DNA from: Clostridiales bacterium
Lineage (GTDB): Bacteria; Bacillota; Clostridia; Lachnospirales; Lachnospiraceae
Direction of reading: 5' to 3'
DNA: 64,000 nt
Assembly: GCA_012735495.1 (NCBI GenBank)
Contig: JAAYHD010000027.1
Span: 48,720 to 112,719, forward strand
Below are positions 1 through 9,167 of the stretch, one piece after another. Made by a program: the position numbers and the translations under genes. Within the stretch, counting starts at the first letter, position 1. The number at the start of each line of letters is the position of its first letter. The notes under the pieces were generated by a model. It had not been told where the DNA came from and ran no database searches. It saw nothing but the letters and a program-made list of their open reading frames with translations.

Positions 1-320
1 TTACGGTGGAGCCGTCCAGGGAAAGCGTCCTGATAAGCAATGACAGTGATTTTATCTCAAGAGTACCAAAGCTTAGCCAGATGTTTGTGGCAAAGGCCCC
101 CCAATCCTTTTATTACAGCGATATAATGGATGTATATGACAGGGCACGGAGCGAAGGCTTTAAATCCATAGATTCCGCGCACCTTATGAATACATACGGC
201 AAAGACCTTTATATGGTAAAAAGCTCAAGGAATAATATCAAGATTACCGAACCGGCCGACTACTACCTGTTCAGGGAGTTATGCAAAGCAAGCGAGAGCC
301 AGCAGGTGTTCGGTATATAG
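1..320 (+). CDS. IspD/TarI-type cytidylyltransferase, C-terminal part (cut by left edge)
   Basis: The reading frame is open to the left edge, so this is the tail of a longer gene. About 105 residues are visible. The ending, with NNIKITEPADYYLFRELC, matches the last helix and strand of the IspD/TarI family, which transfers CMP from CTP to a sugar or polyol phosphate such as methylerythritol 4-phosphate or ribitol 5-phosphate. The gene sits directly before a CDP-glycerol glycerophosphotransferase-like gene. That favours a role in making a CDP-activated polyol for a teichoic-acid-like polymer rather than isoprenoid synthesis, but this is inference. The nucleotide-binding N-terminus lies outside the window. 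Confidence 0.7.
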   Translation, partial: TVEPSRESVLISNDSDFISRVPKLSQMFVAKAPQSFYYSDIMDVYDRARSEGFKSIDSAHLMNTYGKDLYMVKSSRNNIKITEPADYYLFRELCKASESQQVFGI

Positions 321-339
321 CGCTGATGGGGAAAGAATT

Positions 340-1680
340 ATGAGGATTCACATAAAAAGAAAGCTTTTAGATATAATACAAACGCTTGCGGATGCCAACA
401 GTGCGATAGAAAAAAGCCTGGGGAAGGCGGATGCTTCCCACTTATGTGATGTGCTTACGGATTGCCAGCAGGGTGCAATCCATGTGGGTGAACAGATTGA
501 AGCCTCGGAAGGAGAGGGTACGCGGGTTGTATCCCTGCTTGAGGAGTATTGTGAAGAGGTTTACTGGCTGAGCCTAAGCCTTCATGATATCGGTAAGGCA
601 AAAGGCCATATAAAACGGCTGGGCAGGTTGCTTCTTGACATACTTGACGGAATTAAAAACGATATAAAAAATGACAAGCTTGAAATTGTGTTTCTCCCGT
701 ACAGCGCTTCCATGTGGGACAGCCTTGAAAGCGTGTGGATGGCGGCGGACAAAAGTGAGAACTGCAATGCTTATGTCATTCCCATACCCTATTATGAAAA
801 GAACCCCGATGGCTCACCGGGGAGGATGCATTATGAAGGGAATGAATTCCCCGGCTATGTCCCCATAACATCATGGGAAGAATATAGTATCGAAGAGCGG
901 AAGCCGGATATAATCTATATCCATAACCCTTATGACAATTTTAATAAATCCACGACCGTCCATCCAAGGTTTTATACCAGGGAGTTGAAGAAACACACGG
1001 GCATGCTTGTCTATATACCATACTTCGTGTCGGACGGAAACGTACCGGTTCATTTCTGCGTTCTTCCAGGGACAATGTATTCCGACAGGGTTATTGTGCA
1101 AACCGAGGAGCAGCGCGGTACATATATTTCCGAACTGAAGAAGGTTGAAAAGGAGAACAATCTTTCAGGGGTATTCGGAAACCTTGAAGAAAAATTCCTG
1201 GTTTTAGGATCGCCCAAGTTTGACAAGGTCGCGGCCGCAACCAGGGAAAACGCCGAAGTGCCGGAGGAATGGAAAAGGTTGATTTATAAAGCCGACGGGT
1301 CAAGAAAAAAGGTGATATTGTACAATACAACAATTCAGGCATTATTAAAGCATAATGACGCATATCTTGACAAGCTTGAGGATACGCTTGGGTTTTTCTA
1401 TGAAAATCGTGATGAGATTACGGTACTGTGGAGACCGCATCCCTTAATTGAGTCGACCATTTCTTCCATGAGGCCCAATTTGCTGGAAAGGTATATTAAT
1501 ATAGTTAATGATTATAAATCAAAAGCATACGGGATTTTTGACGACAGCGGGGACCTGCATAGGGCGATAGCCGTTTCGGACGCCTACTTTGGTGATGGTA
1601 GCAGCGTTGCGGCATTATATAAAGCAACTGGAAAGCCTTACATGATACAGAACATGGAAGTGAGGATAAACACGCTATGA
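340..1680 (+). CDS. CDP-glycerol glycerophosphotransferase family protein
   Basis: The 446-residue protein resembles the TagB/TagF/TarL family, which moves glycerol- or ribitol-phosphate from a CDP carrier onto a growing wall polymer at the inner membrane face. The C-terminal half shows the family pattern: a strand-turn near ILYNTT, then VLWRPHPL (about residue 365), and DLHRAIAVSDAYFGDGSS followed by TGKPYMIQN. The HP and D-x-S-S positions correspond to the conserved donor-binding region. The N-terminal 110 residues are helical and not recognised. Its ATG overlaps no other gene, follows a GGGGAAAG ribosome site, and its stop overlaps the next start (ATGA). The partner cytidylyltransferase lies just upstream. 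Confidence 0.75.
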   Translation: MRIHIKRKLLDIIQTLADANSAIEKSLGKADASHLCDVLTDCQQGAIHVGEQIEASEGEGTRVVSLLEEYCEEVYWLSLSLHDIGKAKGHIKRLGRLLLDILDGIKNDIKNDKLEIVFLPYSASMWDSLESVWMAADKSENCNAYVIPIPYYEKNPDGSPGRMHYEGNEFPGYVPITSWEEYSIEERKPDIIYIHNPYDNFNKSTTVHPRFYTRELKKHTGMLVYIPYFVSDGNVPVHFCVLPGTMYSDRVIVQTEEQRGTYISELKKVEKENNLSGVFGNLEEKFLVLGSPKFDKVAAATRENAEVPEEWKRLIYKADGSRKKVILYNTTIQALLKHNDAYLDKLEDTLGFFYENRDEITVLWRPHPLIESTISSMRPNLLERYINIVNDYKSKAYGIFDDSGDLHRAIAVSDAYFGDGSSVAALYKATGKPYMIQNMEVRINTL

Positions 1681-2771
1681 GGTATGATGACAGGGACATG
1701 GTATGGAAACGGATTTGCGATGCCGGGGTTTTCTATATATACGGGGCACAGGTGGTTGCTTATGGTGTATATACGGCCATTAAGGAAGTTATAAATAAAA
1801 AACCCCGGGCATTTGTGGTCAGCTCCGTTGATAATAACCCTGCGTCGATAGAGGGAATTCCTGTATTGGAAATAGACGGAAACATTGACAAGGAAGCCTT
1901 AATCATTGTTGCCGTTCCTGAAATATACCATAATGAGATAAGGCAGAAGCTGTGGGATTATAACCTGCATAATTTATTGTTTGTGGATACCCATGTGGAG
2001 TATCTGGTAATGAGCAGGTATTTTAAAGAACGCGGTTATTTTTTATTATTGGAAGACTTGCCGCTTGCCGGCAAAGAAACGGGTACATCCGGGGTTTCTA
2101 TATTCATGGCAAAGCACCATAACGACAAGCCCCTTAAGAAGAAATATGATATTTCCCCGTGGATAATACCCGTGCAGGCGGGAGCGGCTCTGACAGATGC
2201 AAGCGTAGCTGAGCTAAAGGATAATGCTGGTGATAACATATCGCATAAGAATTATAAGTACTCGGAGCTTTCGGTCACCTATTGGGCATGGAAGAACAGG
2301 GACGATGATTACCTGGGCATATGCCATTACAGGAGAATGCTGCTTCTTAATGATGACGATATCCGCAGAATAAAGCAAAACGGCGTAAATGCCGTGCTGC
2401 CCCTGCCCTTTGTGTGCCACCCGGATGCCTCAGGGCAGTATGGGCGGTATATTTCTGACGAAGATCAAGAGAAATTGTTCCAGGCATTATATGAAGTGTA
2501 CCCCGAGTATTACAGCGCGGCAAAAAGCATACTTAAACAGCAATACCTCTATAACTATAATATGTTTCTTGCGGACAGGCAGACATTTAATAAATATTGT
2601 GAATGGATGTTTCCCGTGCTTGAACGGGCGGAAAAGCTATGCGAGACAAAAAGTGCGGAAAGAACGGACAGGTATCTCGGGTACTTTGGGGAAGTGTTGA
2701 CAGCCGTGTATTTTCTATATAATAAAGACAATTTCAAAATCGCTCATGCCGAAAAAGTATGGATGGTGTAA
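1677..2771 (+). CDS. DUF4422 glycosyltransferase-like protein with N-terminal Rossmann-like module
   Basis: The 364-residue protein has two parts. Residues about 10-110 look like a small nucleotide-binding-type fold (FYIYGAQVVAYGVY, then DNNPASIEGIPVL, then IIVAVP). Residues about 135-360 match DUF4422, a domain common in capsule and lipopolysaccharide clusters and thought to be a glycosyltransferase; the marker is YWAWKN followed by GICHYRRMLLL. The start overlaps the previous stop in an ATGA junction, so the two genes are translationally coupled. The substrate cannot be read from sequence. The N-terminal module resembles modules in four other proteins of this cluster. Confidence 0.7.
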   Translation: MRYDDRDMVWKRICDAGVFYIYGAQVVAYGVYTAIKEVINKKPRAFVVSSVDNNPASIEGIPVLEIDGNIDKEALIIVAVPEIYHNEIRQKLWDYNLHNLLFVDTHVEYLVMSRYFKERGYFLLLEDLPLAGKETGTSGVSIFMAKHHNDKPLKKKYDISPWIIPVQAGAALTDASVAELKDNAGDNISHKNYKYSELSVTYWAWKNRDDDYLGICHYRRMLLLNDDDIRRIKQNGVNAVLPLPFVCHPDASGQYGRYISDEDQEKLFQALYEVYPEYYSAAKSILKQQYLYNYNMFLADRQTFNKYCEWMFPVLERAEKLCETKSAERTDRYLGYFGEVLTAVYFLYNKDNFKIAHAEKVWMV

Positions 2772-2773
2772 TT

Positions 2774-3787
2774 ATGAATGACAAAATTGACATTATCGTG
2801 CCATGGGTTGACGGGTCCGACCCCGAATGGATAAGGGTTAAGGAGGAGTGCCTGCTAAGATACGGGGCGGAGGAAAAATCCGCGGCAAAAAACAGGTTTC
2901 AAAGCTGGGACAACCTGCAGTATTGGTTCCGCGCGGTTGAGAAGTATATGCCCTGGGTTAACAAGGTATTCTTCGTGACATGGGGGCATGTCCCGAAATT
3001 CCTTAATACGGAATATCCGAAGTTAAGGATTGTAAAACACGAAGAGTACATACCGGAGGAATATTTGCCCACTTTCAACTCAAACACAATAGAGATGAAT
3101 TATCACCGGATTAAGGACTTATCCGAGAATTTTATAATATTCAATGATGATTTCTTCCCGCTTCAGCCGATAGAGGAGACGTATTATTTCAGGGATAATA
3201 TTGTCTGTGATGAAGCGGTTGAGGGGATCATAATTCCGACCCGGATAGGCGGGGCATCCAATATGTTCAGGTATGTCCAGGTCAATAACATGATGATAAT
3301 TAACAAGTACTTTAACAAGCGTGAAGTGCAAAAAAAGCATTGGGACAAATGGTATTGCGAGGATTACGGCGAGTTGCTTGAACGGACAAAATCCCTCAAT
3401 TATTGGTATACCTTCCCCGGATTCCGGGATCCCCATGTTGCAAGCGCGATGAAGAAATCGGTGCTGGCGCGCTTGTGGGAACTGGAGGGAGAAGCGCTTG
3501 ACAGGGCGTCAAGGAACCGCTTCAGGGCACATACCGACGTATCCCAGTACCTTATACGGTACTGGCAGATTTGCTCCGGAGAGTTTTATCCAAGGCGCAC
3601 GCTCGGCAAGACGTACGAGGTGGATATGGAGAACTGCAGTGAGGTTGTCGATGTTATAAAGGGGCACAAGCAGCAGATGATAAGCATAAATGAAAACTGC
3701 GGCGAAGAAGAGTTTGAGGTAATCAAACAAGAAATAAATAAGGCATTTGAATATATATTGCCTGAAAAGTCTGGTTTTGAGAAATGA
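2774..3787 (+). CDS. Stealth-family sugar-phosphate transferase
   Basis: The 337-residue protein begins with IDIIVPWVDGSDPEW, the CR1 signature of Stealth proteins. FIIFNDDFFP (about residue 120) matches CR2, and later regions include HRAHTDVSQYL-like and FRDPH segments. Stealth enzymes transfer hexose-1-phosphate units to build phosphodiester-linked capsular polymers. I chose the ATG at 2774 because it directly follows the previous stop; an in-frame ATG at 2759 lies inside the preceding gene. The ribosome site is weak, as expected for coupled translation. A phosphodiester-forming enzyme beside the CDP-glycerol transferase suggests a phosphate-rich surface polymer. Confidence 0.8.
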   Translation: MNDKIDIIVPWVDGSDPEWIRVKEECLLRYGAEEKSAAKNRFQSWDNLQYWFRAVEKYMPWVNKVFFVTWGHVPKFLNTEYPKLRIVKHEEYIPEEYLPTFNSNTIEMNYHRIKDLSENFIIFNDDFFPLQPIEETYYFRDNIVCDEAVEGIIIPTRIGGASNMFRYVQVNNMMIINKYFNKREVQKKHWDKWYCEDYGELLERTKSLNYWYTFPGFRDPHVASAMKKSVLARLWELEGEALDRASRNRFRAHTDVSQYLIRYWQICSGEFYPRRTLGKTYEVDMENCSEVVDVIKGHKQQMISINENCGEEEFEVIKQEINKAFEYILPEKSGFEK

Positions 3788-3796
3788 GGATTGCAA

Positions 3797-5113
3797 ATGT
3801 ATAAGGTATCTGTGGTTATCCCGGTATATAATGCGCAGGAATACTTGAGAGAATGCCTGGAATCAGTCAGGAACCAGACACTTAAAGAAATACAGGTTAT
3901 TTTGGTCGACGACGGTTCCACGGACGGTTCGCGTAAGATTCTTGACGAATATGTTCAGAAAGATGATCGGTTTCTTCTTTTAAAACAGGAAAATCAATAT
4001 GCAGGTACAGCGAGAAATAACGGTATGAGAAAAGCCTGCGGTGAATATATTTGCTTTCTTGATGCAGATGATTGTTTTGAGCATACCATGCTGGAAGATA
4101 TGTATGAACAGGCTAAGGAACATAATTCCGATATTGTCATCTGTAACGGGTATTTGTTTGACTCAGTCACAAAAGAAATACAGGAGCCGACATGGCTTCT
4201 TAGAAGCGAATACACTACCGCCAAACCATATGATTTTTCGTATAAAGACGTGCCTGAAAGGATTTTCCAAATTACCATAGGCGTACCATGGAATAAATTA
4301 TATAAAAGGTCTTTTGTCGAGGAAACCGGTATACAATTTCAAGAGATTAAAAGATGTAATGATGAGTATTTTGCCAATATGTCGCTTATTCTTGCCGGGC
4401 ATATAGCCATATTAAATAAAAGACTGATTTATTACCGTATAAACAATCCCGACAGCTTGCAAGGAATGAGTAATCTTACCGAGCCTTCATTTGATTTTTA
4501 TAAGGCTCTTATCGCCATACAGAATGAATTATATGCCAGGAATATATACCAATTGGTTGAAAGAAGCTTTGTGAGCAAATGTTTGTCATCCTGTATTGCA
4601 GCCCTAAGAAAGCAAAAAAGCTTTTATAATTTTTCCGCTGTTTATAATTTCTTAAAAGATAAGGCATTCGGAGATTTAAATATCGGAAAACATAGCAAAG
4701 AGTTTTACTACAGTAATTTTGACATATATTCCGATATTATGAAATATAGCCCGGAAGAGTTTTTGTTTAATGAGAATATGAAGTTTTTAAAAGGAGGTAA
4801 AGCGCATTACTTTTTTCCGTTTGCCAAATTGGAGGGGGTGCGCAATATAGCTTTATACGGCGCGGGTAAAGTCGGAAAGGCGTTTTGGCACCAGCTGACC
4901 AATAATAATTATTACCGCATGGCGGCGTGGTTTGATGTTAAATTTGAAGAGTATAAAAAGACAGGCTTGCCTGTAACAGATCCAAAGGATATCAGGAATC
5001 ATGAATTTGACAAGATTGTAATTGCCATTGAAGACAGGAAGGTAGCCGAGTCGGTTTATAGATATATATCAGAACAAGGCATACCTGAAAGCAAGATTAT
5101 CTATGGATTATAA
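3797..5113 (+). CDS. Glycosyltransferase family 2 with C-terminal Rossmann-like module
   Basis: The 438-residue protein starts with the GT-A pattern KVSVVIPVYNAQEYL, followed by VDDGSTDGS and FLDADDCFE (the DXD metal site, about residue 88). These are typical of family 2 transferases that use UDP- or dTDP-sugars. Residues about 350-435 form a separate module beginning ALYGAGKVGKAFW with a WFDVKFEEYK turn and DKIVIAIED. The ATG at 3797 is preferred over an upstream TTG at 3791 because GAGG lies 7 bases before it. The acceptor sugar is unknown. The codon set is more AT-rich than the first four genes. Confidence 0.8.
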   Translation: MYKVSVVIPVYNAQEYLRECLESVRNQTLKEIQVILVDDGSTDGSRKILDEYVQKDDRFLLLKQENQYAGTARNNGMRKACGEYICFLDADDCFEHTMLEDMYEQAKEHNSDIVICNGYLFDSVTKEIQEPTWLLRSEYTTAKPYDFSYKDVPERIFQITIGVPWNKLYKRSFVEETGIQFQEIKRCNDEYFANMSLILAGHIAILNKRLIYYRINNPDSLQGMSNLTEPSFDFYKALIAIQNELYARNIYQLVERSFVSKCLSSCIAALRKQKSFYNFSAVYNFLKDKAFGDLNIGKHSKEFYYSNFDIYSDIMKYSPEEFLFNENMKFLKGGKAHYFFPFAKLEGVRNIALYGAGKVGKAFWHQLTNNNYYRMAAWFDVKFEEYKKTGLPVTDPKDIRNHEFDKIVIAIEDRKVAESVYRYISEQGIPESKIIYGL

Positions 5114-5203
5114 AATATTGAATATGGGGCTTAATATAGCTAAAATTAACGGCGTGTGAAAATACTGAAAAATTTTGATTAAGTTTGAAGAAAAGGTAGC
5201 AAT

Positions 5204-6688
5204 ATGAATACTGAGAATATAAACATATTAATCTTTGGATGTTCCAAAAGAGCTGAAGGTATTGAGAATATAATAGAAAATATGAAAAAGGTCTCAATCA
5301 TCGGATATGTAGACAATGACGACAAAAAGTGGGGCACTTATTATTTTAATAAAAAGGTTTATTCGCCGGATGACGCGTATGCTATTTATTCACAAAATGA
5401 ATCGGTTTGTTTTTTGATAGCTCCGTTTAATTATATGCCTATTTATAAGCAGTTGAAATCCATGGGAGTGAATCGGATCTATGTGAATGTGTTTGAGCTG
5501 TTGGATAGTTTTGCATCTTTTAATCCCATAATAGGCGATTTGAATATCAATAATGGCAATAAAATTCTCCTGATTGGCAATGGCGGGCTTCCCAGGGAGG
5601 ATGAATTGTATAGGTCGGGATTTATTTACAGGAGGATGGTCGCCTATAAAAACAATGGGGTGGAATTGGATGCCTATGGATATATACCTGTAATGGGCAT
5701 AAACAAGTACGAATATGAAGGAAATATTATATATGAAGGTGACGGATATGGCCTTTCGTATTTGATGAGCCGCAATAATTACAGCAAAATCCTGCTGCAT
5801 TTTCCCACGGAAGAGATTTTATATTTTATTGAAAAGTATATTGGTAAAACATGTAAGGTATACATATGGCTGCACGGTTTTGAGGTATTGAATTGGGAAA
5901 GAAGGGTATTCAATTATAGCGAAGAAGAAATTCAAGAGAATTATACAAAGCTAATGAAGCAGAATAAAGACAAAAAGGATTTTTTCAGCAGGATATTTCA
6001 AAAAAACAACTATAGCTTTGTATTTGTATCTAATTGGCTGAAAGACGTTGTGGAAGAAGATATAGGGGTATTGCCAAGGAATTATAGGATTATACCTAAT
6101 TATATTGATGAAGAGTTATTTAGTTATCATGAAAAGAAAAGCACGGATGCCGCCAAGGTGCTCCTGGTAAAATCAAATAAAACACGCATGTATGCTAACG
6201 ATATAGCGGCAAAGGCAATTGAGAGCCTGGCGGACAGGGAATGCTTTGAGCATATGGAATTTAATATATATGGTGACGGCAAGTTATTTTATGATAATTA
6301 TAAAGAATTAATAGAAAAAAATTACCCCAATGTACATATTCATAAGCGATTTTTAAAACAATCGGAAATTGCCAAGCTTCATAAATCACATGGTATATTT
6401 TTATGCCCGACCAGGCAAGACACACAGGGAGTATCGATGTGTGAAGCCATGAGCAGCGGGTTGGTGGTAGTCACTAATAAGGTTGCGGCGGTCCCGGAAT
6501 ATATTGATGACACGGTTGGGATTTTGTGTGATTATGAGGATTACTTGGGAATGGCCGATGCAATAGAAAGGCTATATTATGACAGGGATTTGTTTTTGCA
6601 ATATTCAAAAAAGGCTCCCGGTTTCATAAGGGAAAAATGCGGATTTGCAAATACCATACAGAAGGAATTGGATATGATTAACGAATAG
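5204..6688 (+). CDS. Glycosyltransferase family 4 with N-terminal Rossmann-like module
   Basis: Residues about 1-100 form a Rossmann-like module (INILIFGCSKRAEGI, then YVDNDDKKWG, then CFLIAPF). The remaining ~390 residues are a GT-B transferase of family 4 type, with IIPNYIDEELF, then FNIYGDGKLF, and GIFLCPTRQDTQGVSMCEA, which carries the conserved E that binds the nucleotide sugar. It probably adds a hexose to the surface polymer at the cytoplasmic membrane face. A 90-base AT-rich gap separates it from the previous gene, with GAAAAGG before the ATG. Confidence 0.75.
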   Translation: MNTENINILIFGCSKRAEGIENIIENMKKVSIIGYVDNDDKKWGTYYFNKKVYSPDDAYAIYSQNESVCFLIAPFNYMPIYKQLKSMGVNRIYVNVFELLDSFASFNPIIGDLNINNGNKILLIGNGGLPREDELYRSGFIYRRMVAYKNNGVELDAYGYIPVMGINKYEYEGNIIYEGDGYGLSYLMSRNNYSKILLHFPTEEILYFIEKYIGKTCKVYIWLHGFEVLNWERRVFNYSEEEIQENYTKLMKQNKDKKDFFSRIFQKNNYSFVFVSNWLKDVVEEDIGVLPRNYRIIPNYIDEELFSYHEKKSTDAAKVLLVKSNKTRMYANDIAAKAIESLADRECFEHMEFNIYGDGKLFYDNYKELIEKNYPNVHIHKRFLKQSEIAKLHKSHGIFLCPTRQDTQGVSMCEAMSSGLVVVTNKVAAVPEYIDDTVGILCDYEDYLGMADAIERLYYDRDLFLQYSKKAPGFIREKCGFANTIQKELDMINE

Positions 6689-6711
6689 TAAATACCCGGT
6701 GAGGGGAAAAA

Positions 6712-9162
6712 ATGCTTGGAAAGCACCAAGTTGGAGGGAAAATGTGTAAAGTCACAATTGTTATACCAGTTTATAACACAGGGCTGTATTTAAAGAGGGC
6801 AATAGAAAGCTGCTTAATCCAAACATTAAGAGATATCGAGATAATTATTGTAAATGACGGATCTACGGACAATTCTTTGGAAATAGCAAAAGAATACGAA
6901 TCATATGACGACCGTGTAAAGGTGGTTTCGACTGAAAACAGAGGTCTAAGTGAAGCCAGGAATACAGGTTTAGAATTAGCGAAAGGAAAATATGTTTATT
7001 TTTTAGATTCCGATGACTGGATTGAGGCTGAGGCCATTGAGCAATGCTATAATCATGCGGCGAAAAATAACCTTGATTTGGTGTTATTTGATTCAAAAGT
7101 GTCGGTTGAGGAATTAAGAGAATTCTCAAAGGAAATTAATCTTGACGCTTATAAGAGAGACCACATAATCGATAATCCGTATACTGTTATGTCCGGGAGG
7201 CAATTTGTCGAGTTATATGCTGATAAAAGGGGCACTCTTTTGCCGGCTTGGCTCGTGTTTGCAGACCGAAAGTTCTTAACGGATAATTATCTAAGATTTC
7301 TTCCGGGCGCTTATTATGAAGACGTTGCTTTTCATTTTTCGTGCATGATGGCTGCAGAACGGATTATGTATATTCCCAGGGCATTTCATACAAGAACATA
7401 TAGGGATGGCTCCATTATGACTTCCGGCTTAAGTGTCAGGAAGGTCTGCAGTATCTATGAAATAACTAAAGAGCTTTATTCGTCGCTAACCATGTATGGC
7501 AAAGAACATGACCATTTATGGACGAATTACCTTATCCGGTTAACCAGGAACTTATATCGAACCGTGTTAGGAAATGTAACGAGAAAAGATATTGAAACTT
7601 GCCGGCCATATTCTGCGGAGATACTTAGACTGCAAAAAGAAGCCGTAATATTATATTATAAAGTCTTATCCCTTACGGGAGAAAAACCGGGCATTATACG
7701 AAGAACACTGGAATTTATAGAAGAAGTTGTTACGCCTTTTGGCTGGATTTCAGAAGAAATAATAAACATTGCCAGGGAAGTTGTTTCGAAAAGGGATAAA
7801 ATTATATACAAGATATTCGGCAGCCTGCCGTTAAATGAAGAAAAAAAGAAAATAGGGATTTATGGCAGCGGGAAGCATGCCGAGTATATATTGAGAAAAT
7901 ACAAAGAAATGCTTGGCGATATTAAGGCGGACCTAGTTTTTATCGATACTTACAAGAAGAGTTTTCATGATAAATTTTATAATTATGATATTATAAATAT
8001 AGATGATTTAAAGACTGTTGATATCTCCGAAATTATTATTTTATCTTATTTATATGAAGATGAGATGTATAACAATATTGTCTCGCGATATGGGAACAAG
8101 TATAAAATACATAAAATTTATAACGGCGACAAAGAACCGATTGATTCCGGCAATTATTTGAAAATATACAACCGGCTTAACAGGTATTATAGCTTTGGAC
8201 GCAAAAGAATAATACTTATGTATACACCGCTGCATACAAATATTGGTGACCATATGATTGCAGAAGCGTCATTTAAGTTTTTTGCCGGGTATTTGCCGGA
8301 TTACGAAGTATCAGAAATTACAAGCAAGCAATATGCCAATTACAGGGACGCGGTAGTCTATCAAACGAATGTCGATGACATCGTGGTTATAACAGGTGGA
8401 GGCTTCATCGGTTCCTTATGGCCCAGCGGGCAATATGTATATGAGATAGTAAAAGACTTCCCGGACAATAAAATAGTTATTCTGCCTCAGACCATGTATT
8501 TTAATGAAAATGAGGAGGGAGAGAGGCACAAAAAGCTTGCCAATGAGATTTTCAACAAGCATCGGGACCTGAGCATATGCTGGCGGGAAGAGATTTCTTT
8601 GAGCCGATCAAGAGAATATATAGGAGAAAATGTAAAATGCTATCTAATGCCGGATATGGCCTTAACATTAAATTATTCCCATGAACAGAGACAACGGGAA
8701 GGGATACTCTTATGCTTAAGAAGCGACAGGGAAGGGCTCTTATCCGATATTCAAAAAAGGGCAATTAAAGAGTATTTCTTAAATAAAGGGGAAATAGTTA
8801 ATGAATCTTGTATGCGTTGGGACGTTCCCATTAAACAGGAACACCGGGATGAAGTAATTAAATCAAAAATAAATGAAATAAAAAGCCATAAGCTGGTCAT
8901 TACGGATACCCTTCACTGCATGATTTCCTGCGCAATCAGCGGTACTCCTTGTATCGCAATAGACAACATCAGCAGTAAGGTGAAAGGCGTATATAGTACA
9001 TGGCTTAAGGACATTAAATATATTCGATTTGTTAGTTCATATGAAGATATTTTCTCTATTTATTATGACAGTTGGGAAGAGCTGCACAAAAAGAATTATT
9101 ATACGAAGAATTATGAAGAGTATTTAAAAAGACTGGCAAATATAATTAAAGGTGAAAGGTAA
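6712..9162 (+). CDS. Fusion protein: family 2 glycosyltransferase, Rossmann-like module, polysaccharide pyruvyltransferase
   Basis: Three domains are visible in 816 residues. Residues about 10-330 are a family 2 glycosyltransferase (VTIVIPVYNTGLYL, VNDGSTDNS, FLDSDDW). Residues about 380-475 are a Rossmann-like module (IGIYGSGKHAEYIL). Residues about 500-800 match the polysaccharide pyruvyltransferase family (TNIGDHMIAEA, VVITGGGFIGSLWP, DTLHCMISCAI), which adds ketal pyruvate from phosphoenolpyruvate to surface sugars such as those that anchor S-layer proteins. Both the ATG at 6712 (GAGGGG 5 bases before) and an internal ATG at 6742 (GGAGGG 3 bases before) have ribosome sites; spacing favours 6712. 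The combination suggests one protein that adds a sugar and then pyruvylates it. Confidence 0.8.
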   Translation: MLGKHQVGGKMCKVTIVIPVYNTGLYLKRAIESCLIQTLRDIEIIIVNDGSTDNSLEIAKEYESYDDRVKVVSTENRGLSEARNTGLELAKGKYVYFLDSDDWIEAEAIEQCYNHAAKNNLDLVLFDSKVSVEELREFSKEINLDAYKRDHIIDNPYTVMSGRQFVELYADKRGTLLPAWLVFADRKFLTDNYLRFLPGAYYEDVAFHFSCMMAAERIMYIPRAFHTRTYRDGSIMTSGLSVRKVCSIYEITKELYSSLTMYGKEHDHLWTNYLIRLTRNLYRTVLGNVTRKDIETCRPYSAEILRLQKEAVILYYKVLSLTGEKPGIIRRTLEFIEEVVTPFGWISEEIINIAREVVSKRDKIIYKIFGSLPLNEEKKKIGIYGSGKHAEYILRKYKEMLGDIKADLVFIDTYKKSFHDKFYNYDIINIDDLKTVDISEIIILSYLYEDEMYNNIVSRYGNKYKIHKIYNGDKEPIDSGNYLKIYNRLNRYYSFGRKRIILMYTPLHTNIGDHMIAEASFKFFAGYLPDYEVSEITSKQYANYRDAVVYQTNVDDIVVITGGGFIGSLWPSGQYVYEIVKDFPDNKIVILPQTMYFNENEEGERHKKLANEIFNKHRDLSICWREEISLSRSREYIGENVKCYLMPDMALTLNYSHEQRQREGILLCLRSDREGLLSDIQKRAIKEYFLNKGEIVNESCMRWDVPIKQEHRDEVIKSKINEIKSHKLVITDTLHCMISCAISGTPCIAIDNISSKVKGVYSTWLKDIKYIRFVSSYEDIFSIYYDSWEELHKKNYYTKNYEEYLKRLANIIKGER

Positions 9163-9167
9163 CGCTT

